The translations under genes and the position numbers were made by a program. A DNA stretch of 48,464 nt from CAZUSP01 sp964623505. GTDB taxonomy: Bacteria; Patescibacteriota; Minisyncoccia; Minisyncoccales; UBA1441. Under the pieces are notes generated by a model. That model was not told where the DNA came from and made no database searches. It was given only the letters and a program-made list of their open reading frames with translations. Where the stretch lies: the NCBI GenBank assembly GCA_964623505.1, contig CAZUSP010000002.1, positions 1-48,464 on the forward strand. The letters run 5' to 3'. Shown here piece by piece: positions 6,927-14,882 of the stretch (the stretch's first letter is position 1; each line of letters begins with the position of its first letter).

Positions 6927-7472
6927 ATGTTCACACCAACCAGGGCTTTTTTAACCAAAGGTGTTGGCATCCACAAAGATAAGCTGACCTCTTTTGAGCT
7001 GGCTTTGAGAGATGCCGGAATTGAGAAATTTAATTTAGTTTTTGTTTCCAGTATTTTGCCACCCAATTGCAAAATTATTCCCCGAGAAGAAGGACTGAGA
7101 CTTTTAGGGCCCGGCCAAATTACCTTTTGCGTTTTTTCTCGAAACGAAACCAATGAACCTAATCGTTTAATTTCCGCCGCCATTGGTCTTGCCATGCCAA
7201 AAGAAAGTGAACACTATGGTTATCTTTCCGAACACCATGGTTTTGGGCAAAAAGCTGAATTGGCCGGTGAGTATGCTGAAGATTTAGCTGCCACGATGTT
7301 GGCCTCTACTCTAGGAATAGAATTTGACCCGAAATTGGCCTGGCATGAAAGGGAACAAGTTTATAAAGCCAGTGGCCGGATTTTTAAAACTACCCATGTC
7401 TGTCAGTCGGTCGAAGGTAATAAAGATGGACTCTGGACGACCGCTATTGCTGCTACCATTCTATTAGAATAG
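6927..7472 (+). CDS. pdaD: Pyruvoyl-dependent arginine decarboxylase
   Basis: The enzyme decarboxylates arginine to agmatine, the first step of a polyamine route, using a pyruvoyl group made by self-cleavage instead of PLP. The 181-residue length and the motif VSSILPPNCK fit the archaeal/chlamydial PvlArgDC family. Cleavage is expected between Ser41 and Ser42, so Ser42 becomes the pyruvoyl residue of the alpha subunit. GPGQITFCVF, AAIGLA and HHGFGQ are further family blocks, and the conserved glutamate is expected in AWHEREQVY. It acts in the cytosol as an (alpha-beta) trimer by family knowledge. No Shine-Dalgarno precedes the ATG. No agmatinase or spermidine synthase is nearby, so it stands alone. 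A glmS remnant follows directly. Confidence 0.93.
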   Translation: MFTPTRAFLTKGVGIHKDKLTSFELALRDAGIEKFNLVFVSSILPPNCKIIPREEGLRLLGPGQITFCVFSRNETNEPNRLISAAIGLAMPKESEHYGYLSEHHGFGQKAELAGEYAEDLAATMLASTLGIEFDPKLAWHEREQVYKASGRIFKTTHVCQSVEGNKDGLWTTAIAATILLE

Positions 7473-7483
7473 GCGGAAGATAG

Positions 7484-7672
7484 GAACGTTTCTCAAAGCA
7501 GAGAATCATTGGTGCGGCCAAAGAAACCTTTTTCTTACCGCCGATTAGTGATCTGTTCGCCCCGATTTTGTCTACCATTCCCATGCAGTTGATCGCTTAT
7601 TATACAGCGGTTGCCAGAGGATGTTCAGTTGATAAGCCCAGAAATCTGGCTAAAAGCGTGACGGTTGAATAA
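7484..7672 (+). pseudogene. C-terminal remnant of glmS
   Basis: The frame from 7484 has no start codon. It encodes about 62 residues ending ISDLFAPILSTIPMQLIAYYTAVARG and DKPRNLAKSVTVE-stop. The final DxPRNLAKSVTVE is the diagnostic C-terminus of glucosamine-6-phosphate synthase (isomerising, SIS domain). The glutaminase domain and most of both SIS domains (over 500 residues) are missing. The piece lies between pdaD and ispH in the same orientation. A full glmS was evidently present and was deleted, or its 5' part moved elsewhere. Confidence 0.85.
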
Positions 7673-7673
7673 G

Positions 7674-8516
7674 ATGAACAAGCTAATTATTGTTAAAAGC
7701 AAACACTTGGGCCCGTGTTTTGGCATTCAAAGAGCTCAGTGTATGGTTTTTCAAAAAAAGAACATTGGGCCGATGTTGATTATGGGCAAACTTGCTCATA
7801 ATAGGGAAGTCATTTGTTTGTCCCAGAGAAGGGGAGTAAAGGAAATAAAAAGTTTCAAAAATTTATCAAAGGGAACGGTTGTCTTCGCCCCTCATGGGGC
7901 TAAACCCAAAGACTATATTCAAGCCAAGAAAAAGAACCTAAAAATTATCGATACTACTTGTCCTCAAGTAATGAAGGTGCAAAGAATTGTTAAAGATTGT
8001 CTTGACCAGGGGCAAGAAATCATTATCTTCGGAGACAAGAAGCATAAAGAGGTTGAAAACATAAATGCTTGGGCTCGGAACAGAGCCATCGTTATAAATA
8101 GTCTGCGAGATTCAGTTCAGATAAAATTGAACAAAGACAAAACCTACGGCCTTGTTTCTCAAACCACTAAAGTTGCGGATGAATATGATCGCATATCAAA
8201 GATTCTTAAAAAGAGGCTGGGGAGTCGATGCGTAGTTTATATGACAATCTGTCCAATTGTTGAAAGACGACAAGATGAAGCTATCCGCTTATCCAAGAAA
8301 AATGATCTAGTTATTGTTGTCGGCAGCAAGAAAAGCTCGAACTCAAAAAGCCTTTACAAAGTGGCTAGCATCCAGAGCCGGTGCTACCTCGTTGAAGACG
8401 AAAAAGATCTTGATGAAAGATGGTTTCAAGACGTAAAAAGAGTGGCCATTGTTTCAGGAACCTCAACTCCTGAAACAACTATTAGGCGAGTGATCAAAGA
8501 AATTCAAAAATGGTAG
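7674..8516 (+). CDS. ispH: 4-hydroxy-3-methylbut-2-enyl diphosphate reductase
   Basis: IspH (LytB) performs the last step of the MEP isoprenoid pathway, reducing HMBPP to IPP and DMAPP with a 4Fe-4S cluster. From ATG 7674 the protein has 280 residues. The three cluster cysteines are visible: Cys15 in GPCFGIQRA, Cys96 in DTTCPQV and Cys193 in TICPIVERRQDEA. Substrate-binding histidines are His42 (AHNREV), His74 (PHGAKP) and His124 (KHKEVE). SQTT, SSNSKSL and SGTSTPE complete the active site. A TTG nine bases upstream is in frame, but ATG gives the normal N-terminus. No Shine-Dalgarno is visible. No other MEP gene is in the window, while MraY and MurG nearby need polyprenyl phosphate. Its 3' end faces the convergent LutB-like gene 7 bp away. 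Confidence 0.95.
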   Translation: MNKLIIVKSKHLGPCFGIQRAQCMVFQKKNIGPMLIMGKLAHNREVICLSQRRGVKEIKSFKNLSKGTVVFAPHGAKPKDYIQAKKKNLKIIDTTCPQVMKVQRIVKDCLDQGQEIIIFGDKKHKEVENINAWARNRAIVINSLRDSVQIKLNKDKTYGLVSQTTKVADEYDRISKILKKRLGSRCVVYMTICPIVERRQDEAIRLSKKNDLVIVVGSKKSSNSKSLYKVASIQSRCYLVEDEKDLDERWFQDVKRVAIVSGTSTPETTIRRVIKEIQKW

Positions 8517-8523
8517 TTTCCTA

Positions 8524-9789
8524 TCAGCAACAATAAAGCTGATCGGGAACTTCGCCTTTCTTTGTTGCCCCAAAAGGATTCCCAAATTTTCTTATCTTCT
8601 CGATCATTTCACGATTGGCCGAGGTTTCAATATTTTCTTGATTCAGGTAGCCCCGAACCTTTTTTATTAATTCAGGTAAGTTGATCTTCATTGGACAGTT
8701 TTCATAACAAGCCGAACAAAGAGTGCAGGCGAAGCAATTGGCCTCTTTGGCCCGAACGAAACCCTCTGAAAAGGCGGCGAAAATTATGCCTCGACTGCCC
8801 AAATATCGGTCTCCGTATTTTTGTCCGATCTGATGGAAAACAGGGCAAAAATTAAGGCAAGCTCCGCAGTTTAAGCAGTGTAAAAGATCGGCCAGCCCTT
8901 TTTCTATTAGCTTACTGCGGCCATTATCAATTAAAATCAAATTGACCTCTTTGGCTCCTTGAGCACCGGTTATCAATTTATTCTCCACGTCGGCCGTCTT
9001 GGATGGTCCGGAAATAATAGAGACATAACTGGGAAAGGACTGTCCGGTGCCCCATATAGCCGAAGCCCGAACAATGTTCATGGCTTCAGAAAGATCATGG
9101 ACAATTTTTTCAAATCCCGAAAGAATAATATGCGTCTTGGGAATCCGGGAGATCAGAGAGATGTTGCCCTCGTTTTCCAGCAGAACTATTCGTCCATCGG
9201 CCGTGATGACATTAGCTCCCGTAATGGCCGCTTCGGCTTCCATTATTTTGGTTCGAATGATATCGCGAGCATATGAGATTATAGATTCAGGATCAGGTGA
9301 TATTTCTCGGCCGGTCTTGTCTTTAATTGTTCGAGCAATGGTCTCGGCTGAAAGATGAATTGCCGGCAAAACAGGATGAACTCCGCTCTCTCCGGCCATT
9401 TCAACAATAAAGTCACCAAGATCGGTTTCGGTCACTTGTTTATCAGATAAAAATCCATTAATCTTGATCTCATTAAAGACATTGCTTTTGGCTTTGACAA
9501 TTTTTTCTTTGTTCATCAAGAGACGATTGATTATCTCGCGAGCCTCTTGACTATCCTTGGCTAAAAAAACATTGATGCCATTATCTTTCAGGACGCCAAT
9601 GGCTTTTTCTTGCAAAGCCTTAATATTGTTTATGGCTCCAGTTTTTATTTCCGATAATCGCTGACGATATTCGTCATAATCTAGTCCCTGATCGTGAAGA
9701 GCTCGTCCTCTTTTTCGTCGATAATCGTCAAAAACCCTTTGCATGGCCACTCGTTTTTCTGAAACAATAAAATTATTCGATTCGTTCAT
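8524..9789 (-). CDS. LutB/LldF-like LUD-domain iron-sulfur protein
   Basis: The 421-residue protein has a long N-terminal helical part, then an LUD domain (about 90-290) with the ITGANVITADGRIVLLENEGN signature. A C-terminal dicluster ferredoxin region follows, CLNCGACLNFCPVF and CFACTLCSACYENCPM, giving two 4Fe-4S clusters. LutB acts with LutA and LutC in L-lactate oxidation, with electrons leaving through these clusters. Here a LutA-like CCG protein is immediately upstream and overlaps by 17 bp, but no LutC is present. The real electron donor is therefore uncertain. The protein ends in Cys-Cys, which is unusual. It is expected to be cytosolic and membrane-associated through partners. It is the last gene of the 11705-to-8524 minus-strand operon. 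Confidence 0.88.
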   Translation of the reverse strand: MNESNNFIVSEKRVAMQRVFDDYRRKRGRALHDQGLDYDEYRQRLSEIKTGAINNIKALQEKAIGVLKDNGINVFLAKDSQEAREIINRLLMNKEKIVKAKSNVFNEIKINGFLSDKQVTETDLGDFIVEMAGESGVHPVLPAIHLSAETIARTIKDKTGREISPDPESIISYARDIIRTKIMEAEAAITGANVITADGRIVLLENEGNISLISRIPKTHIILSGFEKIVHDLSEAMNIVRASAIWGTGQSFPSYVSIISGPSKTADVENKLITGAQGAKEVNLILIDNGRSKLIEKGLADLLHCLNCGACLNFCPVFHQIGQKYGDRYLGSRGIIFAAFSEGFVRAKEANCFACTLCSACYENCPMKINLPELIKKVRGYLNQENIETSANREMIEKIRKFGNPFGATKKGEVPDQLYCC

Positions 9790-10531
9790 AATTAATAGAA
9801 TCTTCCAGTAATTCTGTTAATTCCATCACTTTAATCTTGTTTTTGGAAGTCAAACTATTTTGACGAAGGTGCAAATAGCATAACGAGCAAGCCGTGCACA
9901 ATATTTCAGCCTTTGTTGAAGCAGCTTGGTCAATCCGACTTTGAGAGATTCGATTGGCTAACTCTGGTTCATTGGAGTAAACTCCGCCTCCGCCTCCGCA
10001 ACATCTACTGTCTCGACGGCTGTATGGCATCTCTAACAAATCGTAACCGCATCCTTTGATTAGTTCTCGAGGTTCATTATAGACGCCCATTTGGCGGCCA
10101 AGATGGCATGGGTCATGATAAGTGACCCGGCCATGACGAGGGTTCAGTTTAATCTTTTTTTCAATGAATGTCTGGTAAAAAACCTGGCTGGTGTGGTTTA
10201 CTTTAATTTTCCAAACTGAACCAAGGACCTCTGAATAATTTTTGGTAAAAATCATAAAACAGGCCGGGCAGTTGGTAATGATCCTGGTGACACCGTGGTC
10301 GGTCAGCAGTTTATGGTTTTGTTTGGCTAGATGATGGAAATCTTCAGGGTAGCCAGCTTTAAGAGCTGGCGATCCGCAACAAAGTTCAAGCTCGGATAGG
10401 GAGATGAAATCTATTCCTATCTTTCTTAATAACTTCTCGTTCTTGGCTTGCAGGTCTATCGCGACGAACTTGGTCAGGCATCCGGGATAATAAATAGTAT
10501 TACCGGCCAATATTTTGCTTAAAATGCTCAT
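9773..10531 (-). CDS. LutA/HdrD-type CCG-domain (Fe-S)-binding protein
   Basis: This 252-residue protein has two cysteine-rich CCG domains. The first comprises YPGC, LCCGSPA and TNCPACF; the second DPCHLGRQ, SRCCGGGGGVY and CTACSLC. Paired CCG domains bind a non-cubane 4Fe-4S cluster in heterodisulfide-reductase subunits and occur in GlpC, GlcF and LutA. The length fits LutA. The gene is 1 bp from the upstream thioredoxin-CcdA fusion and overlaps the downstream LutB-like gene by 17 bp, so the three are almost certainly co-transcribed. It probably passes electrons between the LUD/ferredoxin protein and a thiol or organic substrate; that partner assignment is inference. Confidence 0.88.
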   Translation of the reverse strand: MSILSKILAGNTIYYPGCLTKFVAIDLQAKNEKLLRKIGIDFISLSELELCCGSPALKAGYPEDFHHLAKQNHKLLTDHGVTRIITNCPACFMIFTKNYSEVLGSVWKIKVNHTSQVFYQTFIEKKIKLNPRHGRVTYHDPCHLGRQMGVYNEPRELIKGCGYDLLEMPYSRRDSRCCGGGGGVYSNEPELANRISQSRIDQAASTKAEILCTACSLCYLHLRQNSLTSKNKIKVMELTELLEDSINYERIE

Positions 10532-10532
10532 A

Positions 10533-11705
10533 TCACATCCAGCCCATTAATAGAGAAATGCCCAAGAACAACAATATTATTCCCGAAACTAATCTCATGT
10601 ACTTTCTGAACTTGAGACGCCAAGCTTCGGCTTGATCAACTTTCAGTAAAACAAAGGCGACCAGGCCAATGATGATTAGCATGGGAACGATGTAGAAGAA
10701 GTTATAGGCAACCAAATAAGGAAGAGCCGCCAGGCCGCTTATTTGCTGTTGGGCCAAAACAATTGTGTAGGCCAAGGGAATGCCGGCGCTGCAAGGAATC
10801 TCTACCAGCGAGGCCAATGCACCCAGGATAATAGCCGAAGGAATAGTGCCTTTCTGGATTAATTTTTTAATGGCTGGTTTGGTTTTGTTTGGAATTTCCA
10901 ATGAGATCCAGCGACCGTAATAAAAAAAGTCTTTCAGCATAATCAACCCAGCGACCAAAACAATAATGGCCACAAATATTTTGATCCGATAAACGACTCC
11001 GATCAGGGTAATTAGATTTAAAATACCGAGCATAAACATAAGGTAGATCGCAAAGACAGTTAAAGCAAAGATTAGGCCTGTCTTCACGGCTTTTCTTCTT
11101 GAGCCGATGGCCAAAAGATATGTTAGCAAGAAGAACAAAACCGAGAGAGTGCAAGGATTTATGCCGTCAATTAAGCCAAGTCCGATGGCCAGCCAGGGCA
11201 GAGAAGACTCGGCTGATATGCCTATGTCCCGGCCGAATAAACTTAACTCGAATAAAGTATCATCCAGAGCGGAATCACCCTTTTCGATGGGCAATGCTTG
11301 GTCACCGGAAATTCTTTCCAAAGGAGAGGGGCATTCTTGGATCAAACAATTTTCAACAATATTTTTAATATCCCGACCAGTGGTTCGGACGCCTTCAAAG
11401 CCAGTAATAACTTTGTCTCCGATAAAGGTTATTGGGATTCCGCGGACATTCACCTGGTAAGCGGCGGCCATTTTCTGGAAAAGTTCCTGGTTTTTCCGAT
11501 TCCGATAAACCTCAAAATCCCGAATGACTAATTCTGGATACTCTTCAGCCAATTCAGCCAAAAACACTTTTTGGTTTTCACAGTGAGAACAACCCATTCC
11601 CCAGAAGAAATAAAGCTCAATCGATGGTTCGTTCGATTCAACTGGAAACCGGGGAGTCAAGATTAAGAACAAAGAAATAAAAAAGAGAGCCTTTTTCCAA
11701 CTCAT
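10533..11705 (-). CDS. Thioredoxin-CcdA (DsbD-like) membrane fusion protein
   Basis: A signal-anchor (residues 5-20) is followed by an extracytoplasmic thioredoxin-like domain with the CSHC redox pair at residues 39-42 and the cis-Pro in GIPITF near 90. From about residue 165 there is a six-helix CcdA/DsbD transmembrane domain. Its two reactive cysteines lie in INPCTLSV and EIPCSAGIP, each next to proline as in CcdA. By family, the membrane domain moves electrons from cytosolic thiols across the membrane to the outer thioredoxin domain. The substrate may be disulfides in exported Cys-rich proteins such as that at 2308-3903 (inference). It is the first gene of the operon with the CCG and LUD proteins. 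A possible weak promoter lies in 11706-11760. Confidence 0.92.
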   Translation of the reverse strand: MSWKKALFFISLFLILTPRFPVESNEPSIELYFFWGMGCSHCENQKVFLAELAEEYPELVIRDFEVYRNRKNQELFQKMAAAYQVNVRGIPITFIGDKVITGFEGVRTTGRDIKNIVENCLIQECPSPLERISGDQALPIEKGDSALDDTLFELSLFGRDIGISAESSLPWLAIGLGLIDGINPCTLSVLFFLLTYLLAIGSRRKAVKTGLIFALTVFAIYLMFMLGILNLITLIGVVYRIKIFVAIIVLVAGLIMLKDFFYYGRWISLEIPNKTKPAIKKLIQKGTIPSAIILGALASLVEIPCSAGIPLAYTIVLAQQQISGLAALPYLVAYNFFYIVPMLIIIGLVAFVLLKVDQAEAWRLKFRKYMRLVSGIILLFLGISLLMGWM

Positions 11706-11763
11706 GCTATAAAGAATTATTCAACTATCAAAGATAATATCAAAAATATGATCGAGAAGCAAA

Positions 11764-11791
11764 TTGCCGAAAAAAGTTTTTATAGTAAAAT
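11764..11791 (+). promoter_or_regulatory. Promoter for tmk, predicting a leaderless mRNA
   Basis: TTGCCG (11764-11769), a 16-bp spacer and TAAAAT (11786-11791) predict transcription from about 11798, only 2 nt before the tmk ATG at 11800. No Shine-Dalgarno is present. The intergenic region also has to hold the divergent promoter of the thioredoxin-CcdA operon. Confidence 0.6.
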
Positions 11792-11799
11792 GAGTTATT

Positions 11800-12405
11800 A
11801 TGACTAAAGAAAAGGGTAAATTTATCGCTTTTGAGGGGTTGGACGGTTCGGGGCAAACCACTCAAGCGGCCAAATTGGTTGATCATTTAAACCGGAAGGG
11901 GAGAGCCGTTCACCTCACCAAAGAGCCAACCAACAGCCTAATCGGTGGACTGGTTCGAGGGCAGCTAACTCACGATTGGGAATCAAGTCCAGAATGTCTG
12001 CAACTGCTTTTCGCGGCTGATCGAGCTCATCATTTAAAAAAAGAGATCTTGCCTTTGTTAGAGCAGGGGGTGACCGTTGTCACCGATCGATATTTTTTCT
12101 CAACTATTGCCTTTGGCTCTACCGAGATAGATGACTGGGAGTGGCTGAAATTAATTAATAAGCCATTTCTTTATCCGGATCTGGTTCTATTGATTAAAGC
12201 CAGCCCGGAAACATGTTTTAATCGGATCAAGCAAAGTCGTTTTGGTTTTGAACTTTTCGAAGAAACAAAGATCCTGCGAAAGGTTTGGGCCGGGTATGAA
12301 AAGATACTCCAGGAGTTTGATAAAATAGAGCTTATTGACGGAGAAAAACTGAAAGAAGAGGTCTTTTCTCAAGTAGTGGCTGTTTATGAGCGATATTTTA
12401 ATTGA
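11800..12405 (+). CDS. tmk: Thymidylate kinase
   Basis: Tmk phosphorylates dTMP to dTDP. The 201-residue protein has the P-loop GLDGSGQTT (residues 13-21), the EPT motif after the first strand that binds the dTMP phosphate, the DRYFFST DR(Y/H) motif and a LID region around LRKVWAGYEK. The sequence FFSTIAFGS replaces the usual SSLAYQG-type stretch. The order of motifs and the length leave little doubt. It is cytosolic. It opens the plus-strand gene run that continues into the cell-wall cluster; the next gene begins 52 bp downstream. Confidence 0.95.
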   Translation: MTKEKGKFIAFEGLDGSGQTTQAAKLVDHLNRKGRAVHLTKEPTNSLIGGLVRGQLTHDWESSPECLQLLFAADRAHHLKKEILPLLEQGVTVVTDRYFFSTIAFGSTEIDDWEWLKLINKPFLYPDLVLLIKASPETCFNRIKQSRFGFELFEETKILRKVWAGYEKILQEFDKIELIDGEKLKEEVFSQVVAVYERYFN

Positions 12406-12457
12406 TAGAGCCCCCTTTATTTGTTAAAATTAACTGGTTAACGTTAATTATAAAGCG

Positions 12458-13135
12458 ATGGCGCAATTAAATTTACAAGAGATAATCACCCGAATTTTGT
12501 CTTCGTTCTTAGAACAGCTGCCTTCTTTGTTTTTTATTCTGGTTATTTTTTTGATCGGTTGTCTGGTTGCTTTCTGGCTGGGCAAATTAGCAACTAGGAT
12601 CTTAAAGAAAATGCACGTCGATCATCTTTTTAAGAAAAACAGCTGGAAGCAAGGTCTAGAGAAATCCGGGATTAAAAGCGGCCTTTCGGATGCGGCCGGT
12701 TGGGTAGTTAGATGGATCTTAATAATTCTTTTTATGGCCATGGCGATCGAGGCTCTCGGTTTTTCGAATGTGGCCGCTTTTTTAATGAGTGTTGTTCGCT
12801 GGCTGCCTAACTTATTAATCGCTATTCTAATCTTTATCTCCGCCGCCATTTTGACTGACATGGCCGGCAATGTTATCAGGATATCCATTGACTGGATAGA
12901 CAGCAGCTATGCTTTTATCGCTGAAAAGATATCTCGATGGGCCATCTGGGGCTTGGCCATTTTAGTTATTCTCAAGCAGGTAGGCATTGCTCCCGAAATG
13001 ACAATTATTTTATTTCAGGGGCTGATTTATTTTCTAGTTCTTTCTTTTGGTCTGGCTTTTGGATTGGGCGGGCAGGAAGTCGCCCGTGATTTCTTGAGAA
13101 GCCTTCAAAATAAAATTAAGAAAAAACAAGAATGA
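12458..13135 (+). CDS. MscS-like conserved TM-helix membrane protein
   Basis: The 225-residue protein has about five hydrophobic helices (about 17-45, 80-105, 115-140, 160-180 and 187-208). It ends in a basic tail, with GLAFGLGGQEVARDFLRS just before it. This final block matches the pore-lining and lower-helix pattern of MscS and of the 'conserved TM helix' (PF05552-type) family. The cytoplasmic beta domain of MscS is absent. It is probably a small channel or regulator in the inner membrane that responds to tension; the function is inferred from the family. Its stop overlaps the response-regulator start by 4 bp, suggesting translational coupling. Confidence 0.75.
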   Translation: MAQLNLQEIITRILSSFLEQLPSLFFILVIFLIGCLVAFWLGKLATRILKKMHVDHLFKKNSWKQGLEKSGIKSGLSDAAGWVVRWILIILFMAMAIEALGFSNVAAFLMSVVRWLPNLLIAILIFISAAILTDMAGNVIRISIDWIDSSYAFIAEKISRWAIWGLAILVILKQVGIAPEMTIILFQGLIYFLVLSFGLAFGLGGQEVARDFLRSLQNKIKKKQE

Positions 13136-13497
13136 AAAAGATCCTTTTGGTGGAAGATGAAGAAACGCTTATTCGAATGTACGAGGAAAAGTTCGAAAGG
13201 GCCGGCTTTAAGGTGAAAGTGGCTCGGACCGCCGAAGAAGGAATTGAGATGATCATGGGCGAAAGGCCGGATCTGGTTATTTTGGACATTATTTTGCCAA
13301 ATAAAAATGGCATCTATTTTCTGGAAAAGATCAGGGAAGACAAATCCCTGAACGATCTTCCCATAATTGTTTTCTCTAATTACGACAATCCGGAAGCCGA
13401 AAAGGCAGTGAAAAAATTAGGTGTTGATGATTACATCATCAAAGCGAATCACGATCCGGAAGAGATAATCAAAGCAATTGAAGAGAAATTATCCTAA
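13132..13497 (+). CDS. Single-domain response regulator (CheY/Spo0F-like)
   Basis: The 121-residue receiver domain has the acidic pair Glu8-Asp9, the phospho-acceptor Asp52 in VILDIILPN, a Ser switch residue in IIVFSN and the conserved Lys in DDYIIKAN. No output domain follows. It would be phosphorylated by a histidine kinase, none of which is encoded in this window, and would act through protein contacts. The ATGA overlap with the upstream MscS-like gene and 2 bp to aspS indicate a shared transcript. Confidence 0.92.
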   Translation: MKKILLVEDEETLIRMYEEKFERAGFKVKVARTAEEGIEMIMGERPDLVILDIILPNKNGIYFLEKIREDKSLNDLPIIVFSNYDNPEAEKAVKKLGVDDYIIKANHDPEEIIKAIEEKLS

Positions 13498-13499
13498 AG

Positions 13500-14882
13500 A
13501 TGAAAAGAATTGTTGTGGCCCAGGCGTCTGAATATATCGGACAGAGGGTCCGGGTATCTGGGTGGGTAAACGGCTGCCGGGATCACGGCCAGGTTATTTT
13601 TGTTGATTTAAGGGATAGAACTGGGATTATCCAGGTGTTTTGTTCCAAAAAGATCGATCAGGCCCATAAATTGAGATCGGAGTGGGTGGTTGAAATAGCC
13701 GGTCAAATCTCAGAAAGACCCGAAAGCATGATTAATCACGATTCTTTTCTCGGAAAGATTGAAATGCAGGCGGAAGAGATAAAAGTTCTGAGTCAAGCCG
13801 AGACTCCGCCCTTTGAATTAAAGGGAGATGGGTATGGGCTGAATGAAGAAATCCGTCTGAAATATCGCTATTTGGACCTAAGAAGACCAAGGTTGCAACG
13901 AAATCTATCGGCCAGACACCAGATATTTCATCTGGCTCGCTGTTTTCTGGTTGAGAATGGTTTTCGAGAGGTAGATACGCCGATATTGGCCCGATCTACT
14001 CCCGAGGGAGCCCGAGATTTTGTTGTTCCTTCCAGACACTATCCAGGTTCATTCTACGCCCTGCCTCAAAGCCCTCAACAATACAAACAATTGTTGATGG
14101 TCGCTGGCGTGGAGCGATATTTCCAGATTGCCCGCTGTTTTCGAGATGAGGATTTTCGAGCCGACCGACAGGCTGAATTTACTCAACTGGATATCGAGAT
14201 GTCATTTATCGAACAGGAAGATATTTTATCTTTGATTGAGGATTTGTTCAAACAACTGGTCGAAAAAGTCTTTCCTGAAAAAAAGATAAAAGATTTTCCT
14301 TTTCCTCGACTGACCTATGGCGAAGTGATGAAAAAATATCATAGCGATCGACCCGATCTTCGTTCCCGCCAAGACGACCAAGAATTAGCTTTTGCTTTCG
14401 TGGTTGACTTCCCAATGTTCGAAAAACAAACCAATCGGGCCGGCTGGGCTCCGGTTCACCATCCGTTCACCCGGCCTCAGAATGAAAACATTGATGAAAT
14501 TAAACGAGCTCCTGGTCAGATCAAGGCTTTTCAATATGATCTAGTGTTGAATGGTTCAGAAATAGGCGGGGGCAGTCTAAGAACTTATCGGCCAGAAATG
14601 CTTCAAGCTGTTTTTCAGATCCTGGGCCATCGAGACGAGGAGATAGCCAATAATTTTGGACATTTATTAGAGGCTTTTAGTTATGGGGTTCCGCCTCACG
14701 GAGGCATCGCTATCGGTCTGGATCGGTTTTTATCAATTGTCTTAAACGAGAAAAACATTCGCGAAGTTATTGCTTTTCCGAAAACAGAAGGAGGTCGGGA
14801 GCTGATGACCAGCGCCCCGGCGCCAATTGCTTCCGAGCAATTAACCGAATTGCGGCTGAAATTAAACAAAAATGATCGGTAA
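13500..14882 (+). CDS. aspS: Aspartyl-tRNA synthetase lacking the GAD domain
   Basis: This class II synthetase charges tRNA-Asp. The 460-residue protein has the N-terminal OB fold (GQRVRVSGWVNGCRDHG, about 1-100). The bacterial-type catalytic core has the motif 2 loop FRDEDFRADRQAEFTQLDIEMSF, HHPFTRP and motif 3 GGIAIGLDRF. Typical bacterial AspRS is about 590 residues because a GAD domain is inserted in the core. Here YGEVMKKYHSDRPDLR is followed within about 12 residues by FVVDFPMFE, so the insert is gone while the flanking bacterial motifs remain. Function is expected to be intact, since archaeal enzymes also lack it. It may be non-discriminating if the cell lacks AsnRS (not testable here). 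Its end overlaps the carboxypeptidase gene by 11 bp. Confidence 0.95.
   Translation: MKRIVVAQASEYIGQRVRVSGWVNGCRDHGQVIFVDLRDRTGIIQVFCSKKIDQAHKLRSEWVVEIAGQISERPESMINHDSFLGKIEMQAEEIKVLSQAETPPFELKGDGYGLNEEIRLKYRYLDLRRPRLQRNLSARHQIFHLARCFLVENGFREVDTPILARSTPEGARDFVVPSRHYPGSFYALPQSPQQYKQLLMVAGVERYFQIARCFRDEDFRADRQAEFTQLDIEMSFIEQEDILSLIEDLFKQLVEKVFPEKKIKDFPFPRLTYGEVMKKYHSDRPDLRSRQDDQELAFAFVVDFPMFEKQTNRAGWAPVHHPFTRPQNENIDEIKRAPGQIKAFQYDLVLNGSEIGGGSLRTYRPEMLQAVFQILGHRDEEIANNFGHLLEAFSYGVPPHGGIAIGLDRFLSIVLNEKNIREVIAFPKTEGGRELMTSAPAPIASEQLTELRLKLNKNDR

Noticed and set aside
8453..8476. 8-bp perfect hairpin near the end of ispH as a terminator
   Set aside because: It lies within the coding sequence (SGTSTPE region) and no T-run follows.
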